From Metaphire vulgaris (taxonomy: Eukaryota > Annelida > Clitellata > Crassiclitellata > Megascolecidae): a DNA stretch of 64,000 bases. The notes beneath the pieces are model-generated. The model saw only the letters and a list, made by a program, of their open reading frames with translations. It searched no databases and was not told where the DNA came from. The stretch lies in assembly GCA_018105865.1 (NCBI GenBank), contig CM030836.1, positions 3,620,271 through 3,684,270 of the forward strand, given 5' to 3'. Shown here piece after piece: positions 22,841-34,160 of the stretch. Numbering within the stretch: the first letter of the stretch is position 1; every line of letters starts with the position of its first letter. A program made the position numbers and the translations under genes.

Positions 22841-24460
22841 CAATTTTAAACTTGAAACTCCTTCTGAAAAGCGCCGTTTTGACTTCGACAATAACTGTGA
22901 GCCATTATGACTGCCAGGGGACAAAACATTTTTCATCACATCAGTGTCGTTACATTTCTCATACAAATTTGGTATTATGTCGCTTCTGCTGCGAGGAGCA
23001 GATAAAGAGCAATGAGTCATTTCTCTTCCTTTTGATGGCTGACAAGAAAGAAAATTAGTTTTTCTGTGATATAAATGTTCAATGTCCACTAGAGAACTAC
23101 AAGTTTTCGTTTTTCCCATTAAAGACTTCATAATTGTCTGCCTTTTGCCAATATTTGGAACTAAAGGCGGAAGAATTGATACATTTTTCTGATTTCCACA
23201 ATCATCTGAATAATTTACTTCTAAGCTCTGCTGTAAAACAAAACTGTCTTTTGAACAAAGTGGAGCATATAATTCAGCTGCAACAGAAGCAGAACTTAAA
23301 GCATTGGTACCACTGTGACTTCTATTAGCAGTAAACTCAAGGTTCTTTTCAATAACAAGTGGCGGAACTGAGTTTTCATAAGTCACCAAAACTAATTCAT
23401 CAACTTTTGATCCTTCACTTGGTTGTGACTGCAAAATTACTGGTGAATTTCCATTAGAAAATTCACTAAATGTTTCATATACATTCTTTCGTTTGGTGTG
23501 GCCACTGTAGTTGGAAACCTCAATGTCATTGCAACCAAACACTTCATGGCTATTAATACTTGATACCAAACAGTCTACCGTGTTCAACAATGCAGCATCT
23601 TTTGAGTCCCTGTTCATTCTTTGATCACAACCGATAATATGTTCTCTGCATCTAGCTGAAGCAAGCTGGTCTTGTTGCAGAGTTTCAAATTTATCTTCAA
23701 GATTTATTTCCGCATCAGAAGTCTTTAAATTATTTGAAGTATCGACAATGCAAACTGGACTTTTGCACTTTAAATCTCCTGTGAACACAGTTTCATTGCA
23801 CTGTGGAGGTAAAATTCTGCCAGAATTTGAAAGATCATCAGACATAGCTGTCTTAGGTGCTTTGATGCTGTTTTTATATATGTCGCTAATGTGTTTCACA
23901 ACTTCAATAGCTGATTTTGGAAACTCTAAACAGCAGCCAGAAATAAGGTCAGTTCTGCATGAAATATAGAATTCTCTTATTAATCTAGCATGAGCATCAT
24001 GGAGTGATAAAAGTGGTTCAACAATAAATACATGGCAAAATGTTTCCATTCTTTCTATAGGAAAATGGCCATCAACAAATCGCTGAATCTCCTGTGTTAC
24101 AAGAATAAAGATATTCCTATTTGTTGGACACAAGCTCCAGAATCTCACAGCACCTGTTGGATAAGACAGCAGAGTGTCACCACCAGCAGTCATGATTGTT
24201 ACTTCATCTACATTCACTATGAAAACTACTGGGCAAAATTTATTTGCAAATGATTCAAGAAAGTGAACAGCATGAGCTACTATGTTGAGTCTCTGTGAAG
24301 GATTACTTGGATCTTCATTAATTTCAAGGCTTCCAACAAATCCCAAAATCCTTTTTAAGCAATATGAATCAGATTCTTGACTGTCACAAACAGCATGCAA
24401 ACTGGCAATGAAATTCTGTCTAAATATGTGCTCATGTCTTCTAGACCTCAACCAACAGCT
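22841..24460 (-). CDS. RGS12: RGS12-like gene, PTB-domain exon
   Basis: On the minus strand a pyrimidine-rich acceptor ending CCAAG precedes a 540-codon open exon. It ends TTG|GTATGT, a strong donor; both ends are phase 0. The first 190 residues are a PTB/PID domain: LGFVGSLEI, AGGDTLLSYPTGAVRFWSLC, FCHVFIVEPLLSLHDAHARL and CLEFPKSAIEVVKHISDIY. These align with vertebrate RGS12 (which I recall as YLGSIEL and CLEFPASSLPVLQFIS at the same positions). The remainder is a long serine-rich linker ending SKSKRRFSEGVSSLKL, again like the region before the RGS box in RGS12. The protein is a cytoplasmic scaffold that turns off G-alpha signalling. The order PDZ-PTB is found, to my knowledge, only in RGS12 orthologues. 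Confidence 0.85.
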
Positions 24461-24641
24461 CTTGGTTGATGAAAAGAAAAAGACGAGAATCTCGACTGAT
24501 GATCGTGTGCTTTGTCACTCTGTGTAATTTATTTTGCCACATTTATATTTATAATTTTCAGAAAAATTGTGTGGATCATAGTTTTTTGTTAGCAAGAATG
24601 TGATGATCCGACAACATAGGTGATTGTTGCAAGTCATCTAC

Positions 24642-25121
24642 AAATGATCTGAATTTTCGAGATCGAAGACTAGAATACTTGCTATTTAATTTCTGATGGT
24701 GATTTTCTTTAAAAACATTGCCAATGCTGCTACTGGATCCTCTTTCAACATCACTTCTATCAATAGTTCCAAAGCATCTGTGATGTGAATACTGTGGTTG
24801 CACAAATTCAAAATCATCTATGTCATTTGAAAATAATTTAGGCTTTCGACGGTAAACTTCAATAAGAAGCATATCAAGTGATGTACCAACTATACAAGCA
24901 ATTTCATCATGGTCAGATTCTGTAACATCCCTTCCATTTAAACTAATAATTTCATCCTCACTTCTAACTCCAGCTCTGTAAGCATTCCCCTCAAAAGCCA
25001 CCATTGATACAACACAAGGTTTCTCCCCAAACAAAGTAATTCCAAAGCCCGTCTCACCACGAATAACATTAAATACTTTCCTTACTCCTACTATTGATTG
25101 TTTCTTCGATTGGTTGTGCAT
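24642..25121 (-). CDS. RGS12: RGS12-like gene, PDZ exon with start codon
   Basis: On the minus strand the ATG follows TTTTGTTTGTAG directly, so a 5' UTR intron ends at the start codon. The start is also supported by the short 15-20 residue leader, as in RGS12. Residues 12-100 form a PDZ domain: carboxylate loop GFGITLFG, then CVVSMVAFEGNAYRAGVRSE, DEIISLNGRDV and MLLIEVYRR. PDZ domains bind C-terminal peptides of membrane receptors. The frame stays open to 24576. The phase-0 donor I favour is TTT|GTAGAT at 24641, which joins to the PTB exon after a 181-bp intron. The exact donor is uncertain. Confidence 0.8.
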
Positions 25122-25399
25122 CTACAAACAAAATAATCAAGTCATAGCTTGTCAATTCTACATTTTCAAAGTAGCATTTATATAGTAGATTCATAAATAA
25201 TTAAGCATTACATAGCTAAGCATATTATGAAACGCATTTACCAGTGTATACAACCAGAAAATATCACTTATAAAATGCATAGTTACCGGTGGGCAGATAA
25301 AAAGTCAAATTCAATTTTCACAAATATAATGTACACTCTTAAATGGTGTTAGGAATCTGCAATGCACTTAATGACATTACTCTACTCATTACTCTACAT

Positions 25400-26248
25400 C
25401 TATGGCGCCTATCTATGGCTGCCTTGCATGCGTTTTGTGCATGCCACGTTTCGTCGTCGTTCGACGCAATTTCTGACGCTCCGTGCGTGAATCTTGCGCC
25501 GGAGATGAGGTTTTTTCCGAGTCTGTCGGTTTTCTGAGGAGTTTCAGCCGTCCTCTTCTGTTTCGCGTCGTTTCGGAAGCCTCGAGTCGGTCTTCACCGC
25601 TTTATGCAGGACGTCGCCATGTTGGCTATTGTTATAGCGCCATGCGATGATCGACGGTCATTCCGGGTTTCGCTCGAGCATTCATCTTCGCGAGAACGGC
25701 GTTCCGCTCTTCGGTTCCGACGTGTCTCGTGCTGTCCTCTACCTTTCCACGTCATCCTGGAAGTTTCAAGTCCGTCGCCCGTCCGTCGGGTGTGCGCCAA
25801 AGTCAGCCGCATCGGCTGCCGCGTGAAAAATTCGGCGGGTCTGCGGTTGGCTGTCATTCGGACTATGCTGGATTTTTCCATCTTCGTCGGATTTGCCGAT
25901 TTCGATGATGGAACTATCTTCTTCGCGGAAGACCGCTTCTCCGGGAACTTTTCCGGTGGTTATATCCGCACGGAGAAACTCCTACTACCAACTCGCGGAC
26001 TTTCAACATCATCTTCTGCTCCTCGTTGGCATGTCAATGGGGCTACAGTTTTCCTTGAAGGACCGCTTCTAAAGGACTTTGCGCCGGACTTCTTCACGGC
26101 AGCAAAGTTTTTTCCATCATCTCAGTGGATTTTAACATCGCCACCTTCTGGACTTCATTGACATGTCAGCGGTGTCAAAGCGCTTTTGATTTTGGATTTT
26201 AAACCATGCGTACAGCGCTATATAAATTGTCTTGGATAATAATAATTA
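25400..26248 (+). mobile_element. GC-rich retroposon, copy 2
   Basis: This is the second copy of the element at 20.13-20.79 kb, more GC-rich than its surroundings. It ends ACAGCGCTATATAAATTGTC, then TT and (GATAATA)n. Shared boxes include CTTCGCGGAAGACCGCTTCT and TTCACGGCAGCAAAGTTTTT. A long open frame (25604-26161) shows no domain. The element sits upstream of the RGS12-like start codon, in its likely 5' UTR intron or promoter region. Confidence 0.5.
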
Positions 26249-26545
26249 CTACAGAATAGTACAGATATTCATTAACAGTGACAGTGATACTGGATGCTAT
26301 GGTTTTGGGACTGTATGATATCTAAGCATTAGATGCTAACTTAGTATCACTTCCTGGTAACCGGATGTCTATAGATGGCAGAAAATCAATTATTTTCATT
26401 TACACACATGATTTTATTGTTTAAATATAAAAATGATACTTCATAAATGATTTGATAGTAAAACTCAAATATCTTTTATCTTCAGATAATATTAGGTCAT
26501 TGGCGAAAACAAGGGAAAATTAATTTAGGTATTATTTATATGAAT

Positions 26546-26918
26546 TAAGGTTGTTAAAACCGCTGGTATAAAGTTAACGACCAGTTAACCATTCAAAAAT
26601 AACCGGTTAACCAGCTAATAGGTCATTAGCGGTGGGGAAGTGTGTTTCCCATGACTAGCCTTGAAGTAGATCTACAACTCTAGTAATTCTACACTCTCTG
26701 GCATCTTGCGCTGCCTACATCAAAGCACACTGATGCCGTCAATGCTCAATCCGGTGTCTTGCGCACCCTATATCAAAGCACTTTGATGTTGGCGGCGCTT
26801 AAGTCAGCATCACTTATAGGCCAAAATTAAATTACGCTTAACCGGTCAAGGTTAAAAGGGCTGAGTCATGCTCTTAGAAACGGTTAACCACTTAACTGGT
26901 TAACCATCGCCAACCTTA
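26546..26918. mobile_element. hAT-type MITE, copy 2 (TAAGGTTGTTAA)
   Basis: It has the same ends (TAAGGTTGTTAAAACCG and, reversed, TAAGGTTGGCGATGG) and internal boxes as 2843-3188. The flanks ATATGAAT and ATAAGAAT match at 7 of 8 bases. Confidence 0.8.
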
Positions 26919-26926
26919 ATAAGAAT

Positions 26927-27249
26927 AAAACTTTGAAGAAAAATCCAGAGTAAAAATTGTGCATCATACTCAAGATTTTGTAATTTATGATATACAGGTA
27001 GTTACAATCTTCCATTATCACTCTTCATACTATCACAAAACTAATTACACTGTAAGCTACTTGGTATATGTCATGTGCTACTAAACTGAGTTGCTTATCC
27101 CAAACCCATACTTAGATGCTTATTATCAACTAAGAATTTGCATGCACATGAAATAATTTATATGTGCAAATGACAGAAACATTTTTTAATTTAGTTGTCA
27201 TAAAGGTAAAGGTAGTTCCATTGTCAAACAAGCACAAGGTTCAGCACTG
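26927..27249. other. No recognisable feature
   Basis: AT-rich sequence. Nothing supported. Confidence 0.3.
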
Positions 27250-28245
27250 ATCTCAGGACCTCCATGAAGGCATCAACGTCAGAAAACATGTCAATGGCTA
27301 ACATTCTGAGGCCTTCATGACATCCACAGGAGTCCAACAAGGAAGCGTCTTAGCACCTGCCCTCTTCTGCAGAGCTGTGGATTGGATAATAGAAAGGGTA
27401 AGAAGCCATCATGAAATTCTGCTACCAGAACACCGATGTCGCACTGTTAGACACATCCACAACAAATCTTGCGGAAACCCTTGACCCCCTTGAAACAGAA
27501 GCCTCTCATCTAGGTCTGTGCATATCATGGGCAAAGACCAAACTGCAGAATTTGAGCTCTGCAGCACACACAAGCAACGGGAAGAATGGGAAGAAAGTTA
27601 AAAATGTCACCCAATTCACTTACTTGGGCAGTGTTCAGAGCTCAGAGCTCAACATTAATTTGCTATCTCAGACGGATCTGCACCTTTGACATCAGCCGCA
27701 GGATTGGCTTTAGCAGCTTCTGCTATGATATCGCTTCAACGCTTATGGAGCCAAAGCCGCATCGAGCTCTGCACAAAGCTGCATTTTCATCAGACATGTG
27801 TCCTTCCCATTCTACTCTATCCAAAACTTGGACAATTTTAGAACATGATACAAAACAATTACAGGCCTTCCACCTGCACTGTCAACGTCAGATTCTTCAT
27901 CCTCGCTGGTCTGACCATATATCAAATGACATCGTTTCATCGTGTACAAGATTAGCATCAATACCCGACACCAACTCTCGTTGCCACACAGCTTTATTTG
28001 GACACGTTGCACGGTTGGACTTTAGCACCCCAGCACATGGCGCCATTGTCTGTGCCATAGCACGTCGTAACGAACGTCATCCTCCTACGAACTGGAAATG
28101 ACTCCCTGGGAGACCGCAACGTTCTTGGCTCCAGCACACTATAGCACGCGAATGGAACATTGCACTAGGGCACATATACTCAACCAGTGGTAGATTGGCA
28201 TAACGGACCTCCGCTGTCCAAGCAAATCGATGATGATGATGAAGG
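27250..28245 (+). mobile_element. RTE-like LINE fragment
   Basis: The frames give TSTGVQQGSVLAPALFCRAV (motif B), DVALLDTSTTNLAETLD (just after a damaged YADD) and VTQFTYLGSVQSS. KQLQAFHLHCQRQILHPRWS and LFGHVARLD follow. The element ends with a short (GAT)n run near 28230, typical of RTE 3' ends. Several frameshifts. Confidence 0.75.
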
Positions 28246-28298
28246 TGACCTCGGTGTACTAGGCAAGCAGCAATGCAGGTGACTCAATCCATTAGTCT

Positions 28299-28640
28299 AC
28301 ACTGTGGTCCAATAAATTTTGCACCCTTTTTATTTTGGTGATAACTTTGTCAAATTTTGACTCATCTTGATGAAACTCATTAGTAATGTAGCTGAAAGAA
28401 CCCCAAACACTTGTCAGATGGAAAAAATTTTTTTGCTGTTTTTTATTGTGGGCACCCTCTGATATGAATCAATTTTAAATATAATTGAATCATCCGAAAA
28501 CATGAAATTATTTTGAATTTTAGAGGTCCCTAGACTCCCTACCGATCACTACTATGCACTTATAAAATAAAATTTAAAAGTGGTGATTACTCAAAAATAT
28601 CTAATAGTATCAACATTCATTCGCTATCTCAAATATTAAA
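28299..28640. mobile_element. Possible Tc1/mariner-like terminus
   Basis: ACTGTGGTCCAATAAATTTT followed by GCACCC has the look of a mariner-type inverted end after a TA. No matching second end or transposase frame is seen in the following AT-rich 300 bp. Confidence 0.25.
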
Positions 28641-28659
28641 AAATAATTAACAAGCACTA

Positions 28660-28945
28660 TATATGAAGTATACATGCGCTCTGGACTAGAGACTGTACAA
28701 GCCACTGTTCGTAGTCGACGACGTCTCAGCCTCTTTGGGCACGTCACAAAACTCCCACCAGCAGTGCCTGCCTCAGCTGTACTTCAACTAGCAACGCGAC
28801 TTCAAGACAGAGACATTAGGATTTCAGGATGGAATCATCCACAAATCCATGGGGACTGTGGATTACCGGTGTCCGAAGCCTTCCAATGTGCGCAAAATAG
28901 ACAGTTATGGTGTACAATCGCAACGGCCGAAAGGCTATGCGCTTA

Positions 28946-28995
<50 letters not shown>

Positions 28996-28996
28996 G
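28660..28996 (+). mobile_element. RTE-like LINE 3' end with (AAT)n tail
   Basis: The frame reads TVRSRRRLSLFGHVTKLPPA and QNRQLWCTIATAERLCA, the closing segment of RTE ORF2. A stop and 17 AAT units (28946-28995) follow. Only about 90 codons remain. Confidence 0.7.
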
Positions 28997-29109
28997 CACT
29001 GCTGTGCAATGCCTGTCTATTGTCCAATGTCATTATACACAGTTCTCATTGAGCTTCAGATTATTCGATCAGTGTCTTTTTGGTTCTGTCAGTGTAATGC
29101 TGCCAGCAC

Positions 29110-29868
29110 TCCTTGACAACTAACAACAAGAACTGTTTCTGTTCTTCAGATATTGTGTGCAACTTGTTATAGTCATCCATCAGGGCCACTGCAAGTTCTG
29201 CAATGTCATTGATCACCTTCATGCTGTGCATTACATTCCTAGCTGCCTGGCAGTCATTATCTGCCTAACACAGGTCAACGGTCTTAGTTAGAAATCTTGA
29301 AGGCAGTCCGGTGATGCTGAAGATAATCTGTTGGTATTGTGTGTGACGAAATCTTCCAACTTCTTTGTCTTCATCCACCTGGTCCACTGTAATTCTCGTC
29401 AGAGGATGCTCTGATCCTGGTGTTTGCAGAGCCATAACCACATGATGTTTGGTGTCATTTGATACATCATCATCAAAAAAGGCAAAAGCAGCCAATTCCT
29501 CTGACAGTTATCAGAGGTGACCTTCAATCTTTTTCATGGCAACGTTTGATACTGATTCTGAGATGCTCTTACAGCTGTAAATGTCCTCGAGAAGTTGCAG
29601 GTCATGGCGAGGAGATGATGGTTTTGATCTTTCACATAAATGATCACAGTGAATTTAAAATATCATGAATAGCCTTTCCTTCTTTCTTCATTAGTTTCAA
29701 CTGACTTCTGAACATCCAGATCTTTAGTAAATAGATGGCCTTTGACATCCACCTTGCTTGATGCAGCCCAGTTGGGACTCTAAATGATATTCCTCTAGAT
29801 GGCATGCCACAACAAAATATGATTGTCAACTCTAGCACTTCACAGTAGGTAACGATTAACATTTTCAT
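29110..29868 (-). pseudogene. Relic of the uncharacterised hAT-like transposase family
   Basis: The minus strand encodes, in shifting frames, SRGISFRVPTGLHQARWMSK, AIYLLKIWMFRSQLKL, LQLLEDIYSCKSISESVSN and AAFAFFDDDVSNDTK. PLTRITVDQ is at the end. These align in order with KTLYSLKIHLFRSQFRL, LIGLAFFDSQLS and PLARITLKD in the intact copy at 8.9-10.1 kb. It is dead. Confidence 0.65.
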
Positions 29869-29929
29869 GTTCGAGTAATGGGAAAATTTTTAATCGATTA
29901 ATTTTGAATAAAATAATTACATACAGGTT

Positions 29930-30190
29930 TTAGCTGATCTCCTTGCATTGCAACTCTGCATATTGTCTACTTTTCCATCTGCAGTTAGCTTTCCTGAATC
30001 CACACTGGTTTTCCCTGAGAGTTTCATCCACTGTGTCATTTACTCTGTTTAACATGACTCTGGTGAAAACTTTCCCTGGTACACTTAAAAGACTGATTCC
30101 TCTGGCGTTGTTGCATTCCTTTCTGTCTCCTTTCTTGTGTATTGGTATTATAATTGCTTTTCTCCAGTCTAATGGTGTTTTTCTTCGACA
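29930..30190 (-). mobile_element. RTE-like LINE fragment, reverse orientation
   Basis: The minus frame KTPLDWRKAIIIPIHKKGDR, ARGISLLSVPGKVFTRVML and LRENQCGFRK is the fingers region of an RTE/Jockey-type RT. It is joined head-to-head with the plus-strand RT that follows. Confidence 0.75.
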
Positions 30191-31340
30191 ACTCATTGAA
30201 AAAAAACTAGAATTTAATGAAGATTTGGTTATGTGCTTCATCGAATTTGCCCAAGCTTATGACTCAATCTGGAGAGAAGGGGCATGGAAACTCTTGGGGA
30301 AATATGGCATTCATGCCAAAATAATAAGGCTAATTGAAAATTTATATAGCACAGTTTTAGCATGTATCAGAATTGATGGAGAAGAAACTGAGTGGTTCAA
30401 AATCAAAACAGGATTTAGACAAGGATGTATTCTATCACCAATACTCTTTAACATTATATTAGATTACATCATGAGACGGATTGAAAACACGAATGGGTTG
30501 GGAACATCTCTAAAGCCAGGAAACATAGATGATGCAGAATATGCTGATGATGCATGTCTAATAGCGGAATACCTCTCAAGGATTGCAGAGTTAACACTTG
30601 CCTTAATAACGGAGAGTGGAAAATTTGGACTAAAAATAAACACTAATAAAACAAAAATTATGCCAATTACAAAAACAGTTGGGGAATGGCCAATAGTATC
30701 ACACAACGGAAAAGAAATTGAAATAGTGAAGAATTTCGTTTACTTGGGAAGTGAATTGGAAGCAAAAGGAGGCTCGGACTTGGAGATTAAACGAAGAATA
30801 GCATTGGCAGGATCAACCTTCAACAGGCTACGTACCAAAATTTTCAAAAGACATGACATTGGGATGAAAACAAAACTAAGAATTCTCAACACTTGTGTAA
30901 TACCAATACTAATTTATGGATGTGAATCTTGGACCATAAAAAAAGAATTTGAGAAAAAATTAGTAGCAACAGAAAATAAATGGCTTAGAAGAATACTAAG
31001 GATTGGATACAAAGAACATATAACAAATGAAGAAGTTAGAGAGAGAACAATGCAACCGAGCATCGTGGTAGTTATCAGAAAAAGAAGAATGAAATGGACT
31101 GGACACATACTCAGAATGGAAGAAATAAGAAACCCAAAACGAATTTTCAACTACAAACCAGAGGGGAGAAGATCTAAAGGAAGACCTAAAAGACGATGGG
31201 TGGACGGTTTGGAAGAGGATCTGCACATGGCAGGGATGAACCTCAATGGAAAAACTGATGGAAGACACCGAATGACTTTGGAAGAAATAGCAAAGGACAG
31301 AGAACTTTGGAGAGATGTCATGGAGAAGTCAATAGCTTGA
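30191..31340 (+). mobile_element. RTE-like LINE, open RT and C-terminal domain
   Basis: About 380 codons are open without a frameshift. Motif A is FIEFAQAYDSIWREGAWKLL, motif B TGFRQGCILSPILFNIILDY and motif C AEYADDACLIAEYL. NFVYLGSELEAKGGSDLEIK, IPILIYGCESWTIKK, MKWTGHILRMEEIRNPKR and GRRSKGRPKRRWVDGLEEDL follow. The endonuclease and the start of RT are missing, so it cannot move. The clean frame implies a recent, 5'-truncated insertion. The reading frame continues upstream into antisense LINE sequence, so a conceptual 465-residue protein starting at 29943 is a chimera and not a gene. Confidence 0.8.
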
Positions 31341-31620
31341 CACAGCTGGAGGACGAAGACCTGACCTGACCTGAGTTAGCTTAAAAACAAAACAAAAGTG
31401 CTTGCTCATCTCTCCCCTTAAATGCTTACCTGCAGCATTGCTTTCATCTCTCGCTCTTATTGTCTGAATGAAATAGAAATATAGTAAGCTAAGTATGTAT
31501 TCAAGTAAATAAGTTACAAAAATATTAAAATTTAATCAACAAATTAATCGATTAAAGAAAATTTAATAGATTAACATTTTTAATGATTAATTGATTAATT
31601 AATCATTAATATCTGCAGCC

Positions 31621-31623
<3 letters not shown>

Positions 31624-31704
<81 letters not shown>
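31624..31704. repeat. (TA)n(CA)n microsatellite
   Basis: TA units 31624-31676 followed by CA units 31678-31704. Confidence 0.95.
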
Positions 31705-31708
<4 letters not shown>

Positions 31709-32205
31709 GAGCCAAACCGTAGGAGTCATCACCACACATCTGGATAAATTTAATATATAATGAAGAGACTTTGAAAGTATTAAACCAAGTTTATATAGCG
31801 CCCACACTCAGTTACTTGTGATTTTCAAGATGGTGATGACTCCTTGAGTTGGGCGCTATACACACGTGGCTAAAATTGTGCCAAGTGTCTCAGTTACTTG
31901 CTGCATGCTGCTCGGCTACATGCTATATTACATTGGAAAATTTTCCTACTGTATGGTGGTAACTGCTAATTAGGTGCAATACAAACGTAGTTATCCTAAG
32001 GCATCTATCGAGACCTCTGTCAAGCTAGCAGCGGATAAGGCATTCAGATATTCGCACATTCGCTCCGTAGACACCCCATAACCTAAATTTAACTTTGTCA
32101 TTAAATTAATTATTTCTAATATATTTTAATTTCTGCCTACTTGCACAGCGAGTGTTAGACCTCTGGAATATACAACTCCAATATTATGTCAATATCTCTT
32201 CCACA
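31705..32205. other. Repeat-like intergenic sequence
   Basis: A GTTTATATAGCGCCCA box near 31791 and a GGGCGCTATACACACG box near 31851 form an imperfect inverted pair. The last 80 bp (GAGTGTTAG and TACAACTCCAATATTATGTC) resemble 37229-37270 on the other side of the hAT nest. No gene. Confidence 0.35.
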
Positions 32206-32937
32206 TAGGGACACCAGATCAGTTGGAAAGAATTTAAGGACACACAAAACATTGGTTTGTCAGACTTTTCAGGATGCTAAAGAAGCACAAAAAAGCTGGT
32301 GATGTCTTTTTTGCTTGTCAGACTTCTTGGATCGTTAAAGATGCAAAATAGCACAAAAATGTAGTGATGGCCTTTTTCGCTTGTTGGACATTTTACAATG
32401 ATTTTTACTACATTAAAGCTGCAAATAAAAGTACAAAGAACTAGTGATGACCTTTAGCAATCAATATCCACCAATTACAAGTCCTTTTAATCTAGTGCAG
32501 TGGTCTCAAACTGCGGCCCATGGTCCACAGTCCGGATCGCAAGGCTGTGGACCGCTGCAGCTCTTTGAACATGTGTCTTATTTTTATTCCTGTCATAGTA
32601 CTGTCACAGCTTTATTACAGTCTTTGGTCACTCAGTAATAAATAGTGATTAAAGTCTTTAAAATATGTACAAAAGCTCACCTTTTATTTCAAATATTGCT
32701 TAAAATTTCTACGACTGGGGCTTTGCCCCAACTCCACTATGAATACTAATAACATTGAAGACATTTTTCGGCACTTGTATATAATACACGCGCAACTTAT
32801 TATATGCTATATGTATACTACATAGTACCACTAGCAATATGCACCAATTTAAAAAAAATCGCACCTATAGAACTATTCGAAAAAAGAACTTTTGTTTCAA
32901 CTTATTGTTCAAAATGTTGTTGCATAGCCCGTTAATG

Positions 32938-33198
32938 TACTTACTGACTTACCTCATGAATATAGGTAAACATTTGCTGGCCGCATTTCATTGGTCAAAA
33001 TAAATCGCGGCAAAGCTGGCGATTGGTCGAAACGCATTGGTTCAAAGGCATTAACATAAGCAACGAAGTACTTACTGACTTACCTCATGAATATAGGTAA
33101 ACATTTGCTGGCCGCATTTCATTGGTCAAAATCAATCGCGGCAAAGCTGGCGATTGGTCGAAACGCATTGGTTCAAATGCATTAACATAAGCAACGAA
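32938..33198. promoter_or_regulatory. 131-bp tandem duplication with CCAAT boxes
   Basis: Two near-identical copies (32938-33068 and 33069-33198) lie just upstream of the Merlin transposase start. Each has three reversed CCAAT boxes (CATTGGTCAAAAT, GATTGGTCG and CATTGGTTC). This looks like the transposase promoter. The regulatory role is inferred from position and motif only. Confidence 0.5.
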
Positions 33199-33257
33199 GT
33201 TTAAATCTTAGCGGGAACATTTTGTCCATTTCGAATCTCTTTGCATTGGTTAGCAAA

Positions 33258-33846
33258 ATGGCTGCTAATGTAAATGATTTCATGGTTTTTGACATTGTGG
33301 AGAAAACACGTTCTGCAGCGTCCACAGTTAATTTCTGTCGGCGTTATGGATTGCTGCGGAGACGAGTTTCTTGTCGACTATGCCTGTGACCAATGACATT
33401 TGATAGTAATAGAGATAGCTGGCGATGTCACCGTTGTAGGCGTTGTGCATCCGATCACAAGGGAACTTTCTTTGCCAACACGAAGTTGTCTAAAGCTACT
33501 GTTGTGCGATTAATGTATTTATGGAGTCGACAATATTGTCGGCAAGTGGACTTCATGCACGAGTTGCATATTGAATGTCAGCGTACAGTTGTTGACTGGA
33601 AAAATTTCATGCGTGACGTGTGCGCCGAACATTTCAACAGAAATCTTGTACGAATAGGAGTTGGCCATATGGTTGAAATTGATGAGTGTATGCTTGTGCG
33701 ACGGAAGTACCATAGGGGACACAGAGTCCGACACCAATGGATTTTCGGAGCAATAGACTTAAACACCAAAGAAGGGCTAATGATTCCTGTCGCCAGTCGA
33801 GATGCTGCCACTCTGTTGCCAATTATTCAACAGCATATATTACCCG
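33258..33846 (+). CDS. Merlin transposase, exon 1
   Basis: The frame opens with ATG at 33258 (MAANVNDFMVFDIVEKTRSA). It then has a zinc-ribbon-like pair (CRLC and CHRCRRC), the conserved DFMHELHIECQRTVVDWKNF region and the first catalytic acid in MVEIDECMLVRRKYHRG. It ends at CCCG|GTAAGA. One in-frame TGA (33387-33389) lies inside the zinc ribbon, so this copy probably makes no full protein. Merlin transposases are DDE enzymes related to bacterial IS1016. Confidence 0.85.
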
Positions 33847-33939
33847 GTAAGATGAACGTTAATAGTCTGATACCGTTTAACGTTGGGTTTAATCAAATGG
33901 GCCCCTCAAACCCCGACGGCAACGGTTGCCCACTGCTCA

Positions 33940-34075
33940 AGGATTAGGGTTAATGGTTAAGGTTAGGGTTAACTCTAACCCTTACCCTTACCCTATTAAA
34001 AGCATTTTGTAAATGGGTTAGGGTTGGGATTATGCTTGGGCTTAACCCTAACCTTCACCCTCGACTCAAAGTACC
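33940..34075. repeat. Interstitial telomere-like repeats in the Merlin intron
   Basis: Short runs of TTAGGG-like units (GATTAGGGTTAATGG and AAGGTTAGGGTTAA) face CCCTAA-like units (CTCTAACCCTTACCCTTACC) and then both again. All lie inside the intron 33847-34160. This is a head-to-head array typical of break repair or of a second insertion. Confidence 0.7.
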
Positions 34076-34160
34076 TACATTTGCTAGGCTACATTGTGCA
34101 TGGGTGCATCCCATATCACTAACTTGATGCTTGATTTGTTATTGTGCTTTTCATGTGCAG

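Noticed and set aside
29943..31340. Apparent 465-residue gene
   Set aside because: The first 80 codons are antisense LINE sequence. The frame is a chimera of two LINE pieces, not a gene.
33940..34075. Possible chromosome end
   Set aside because: The telomere-like repeats are short, face both ways and lie inside a transposon intron with normal sequence on both sides.
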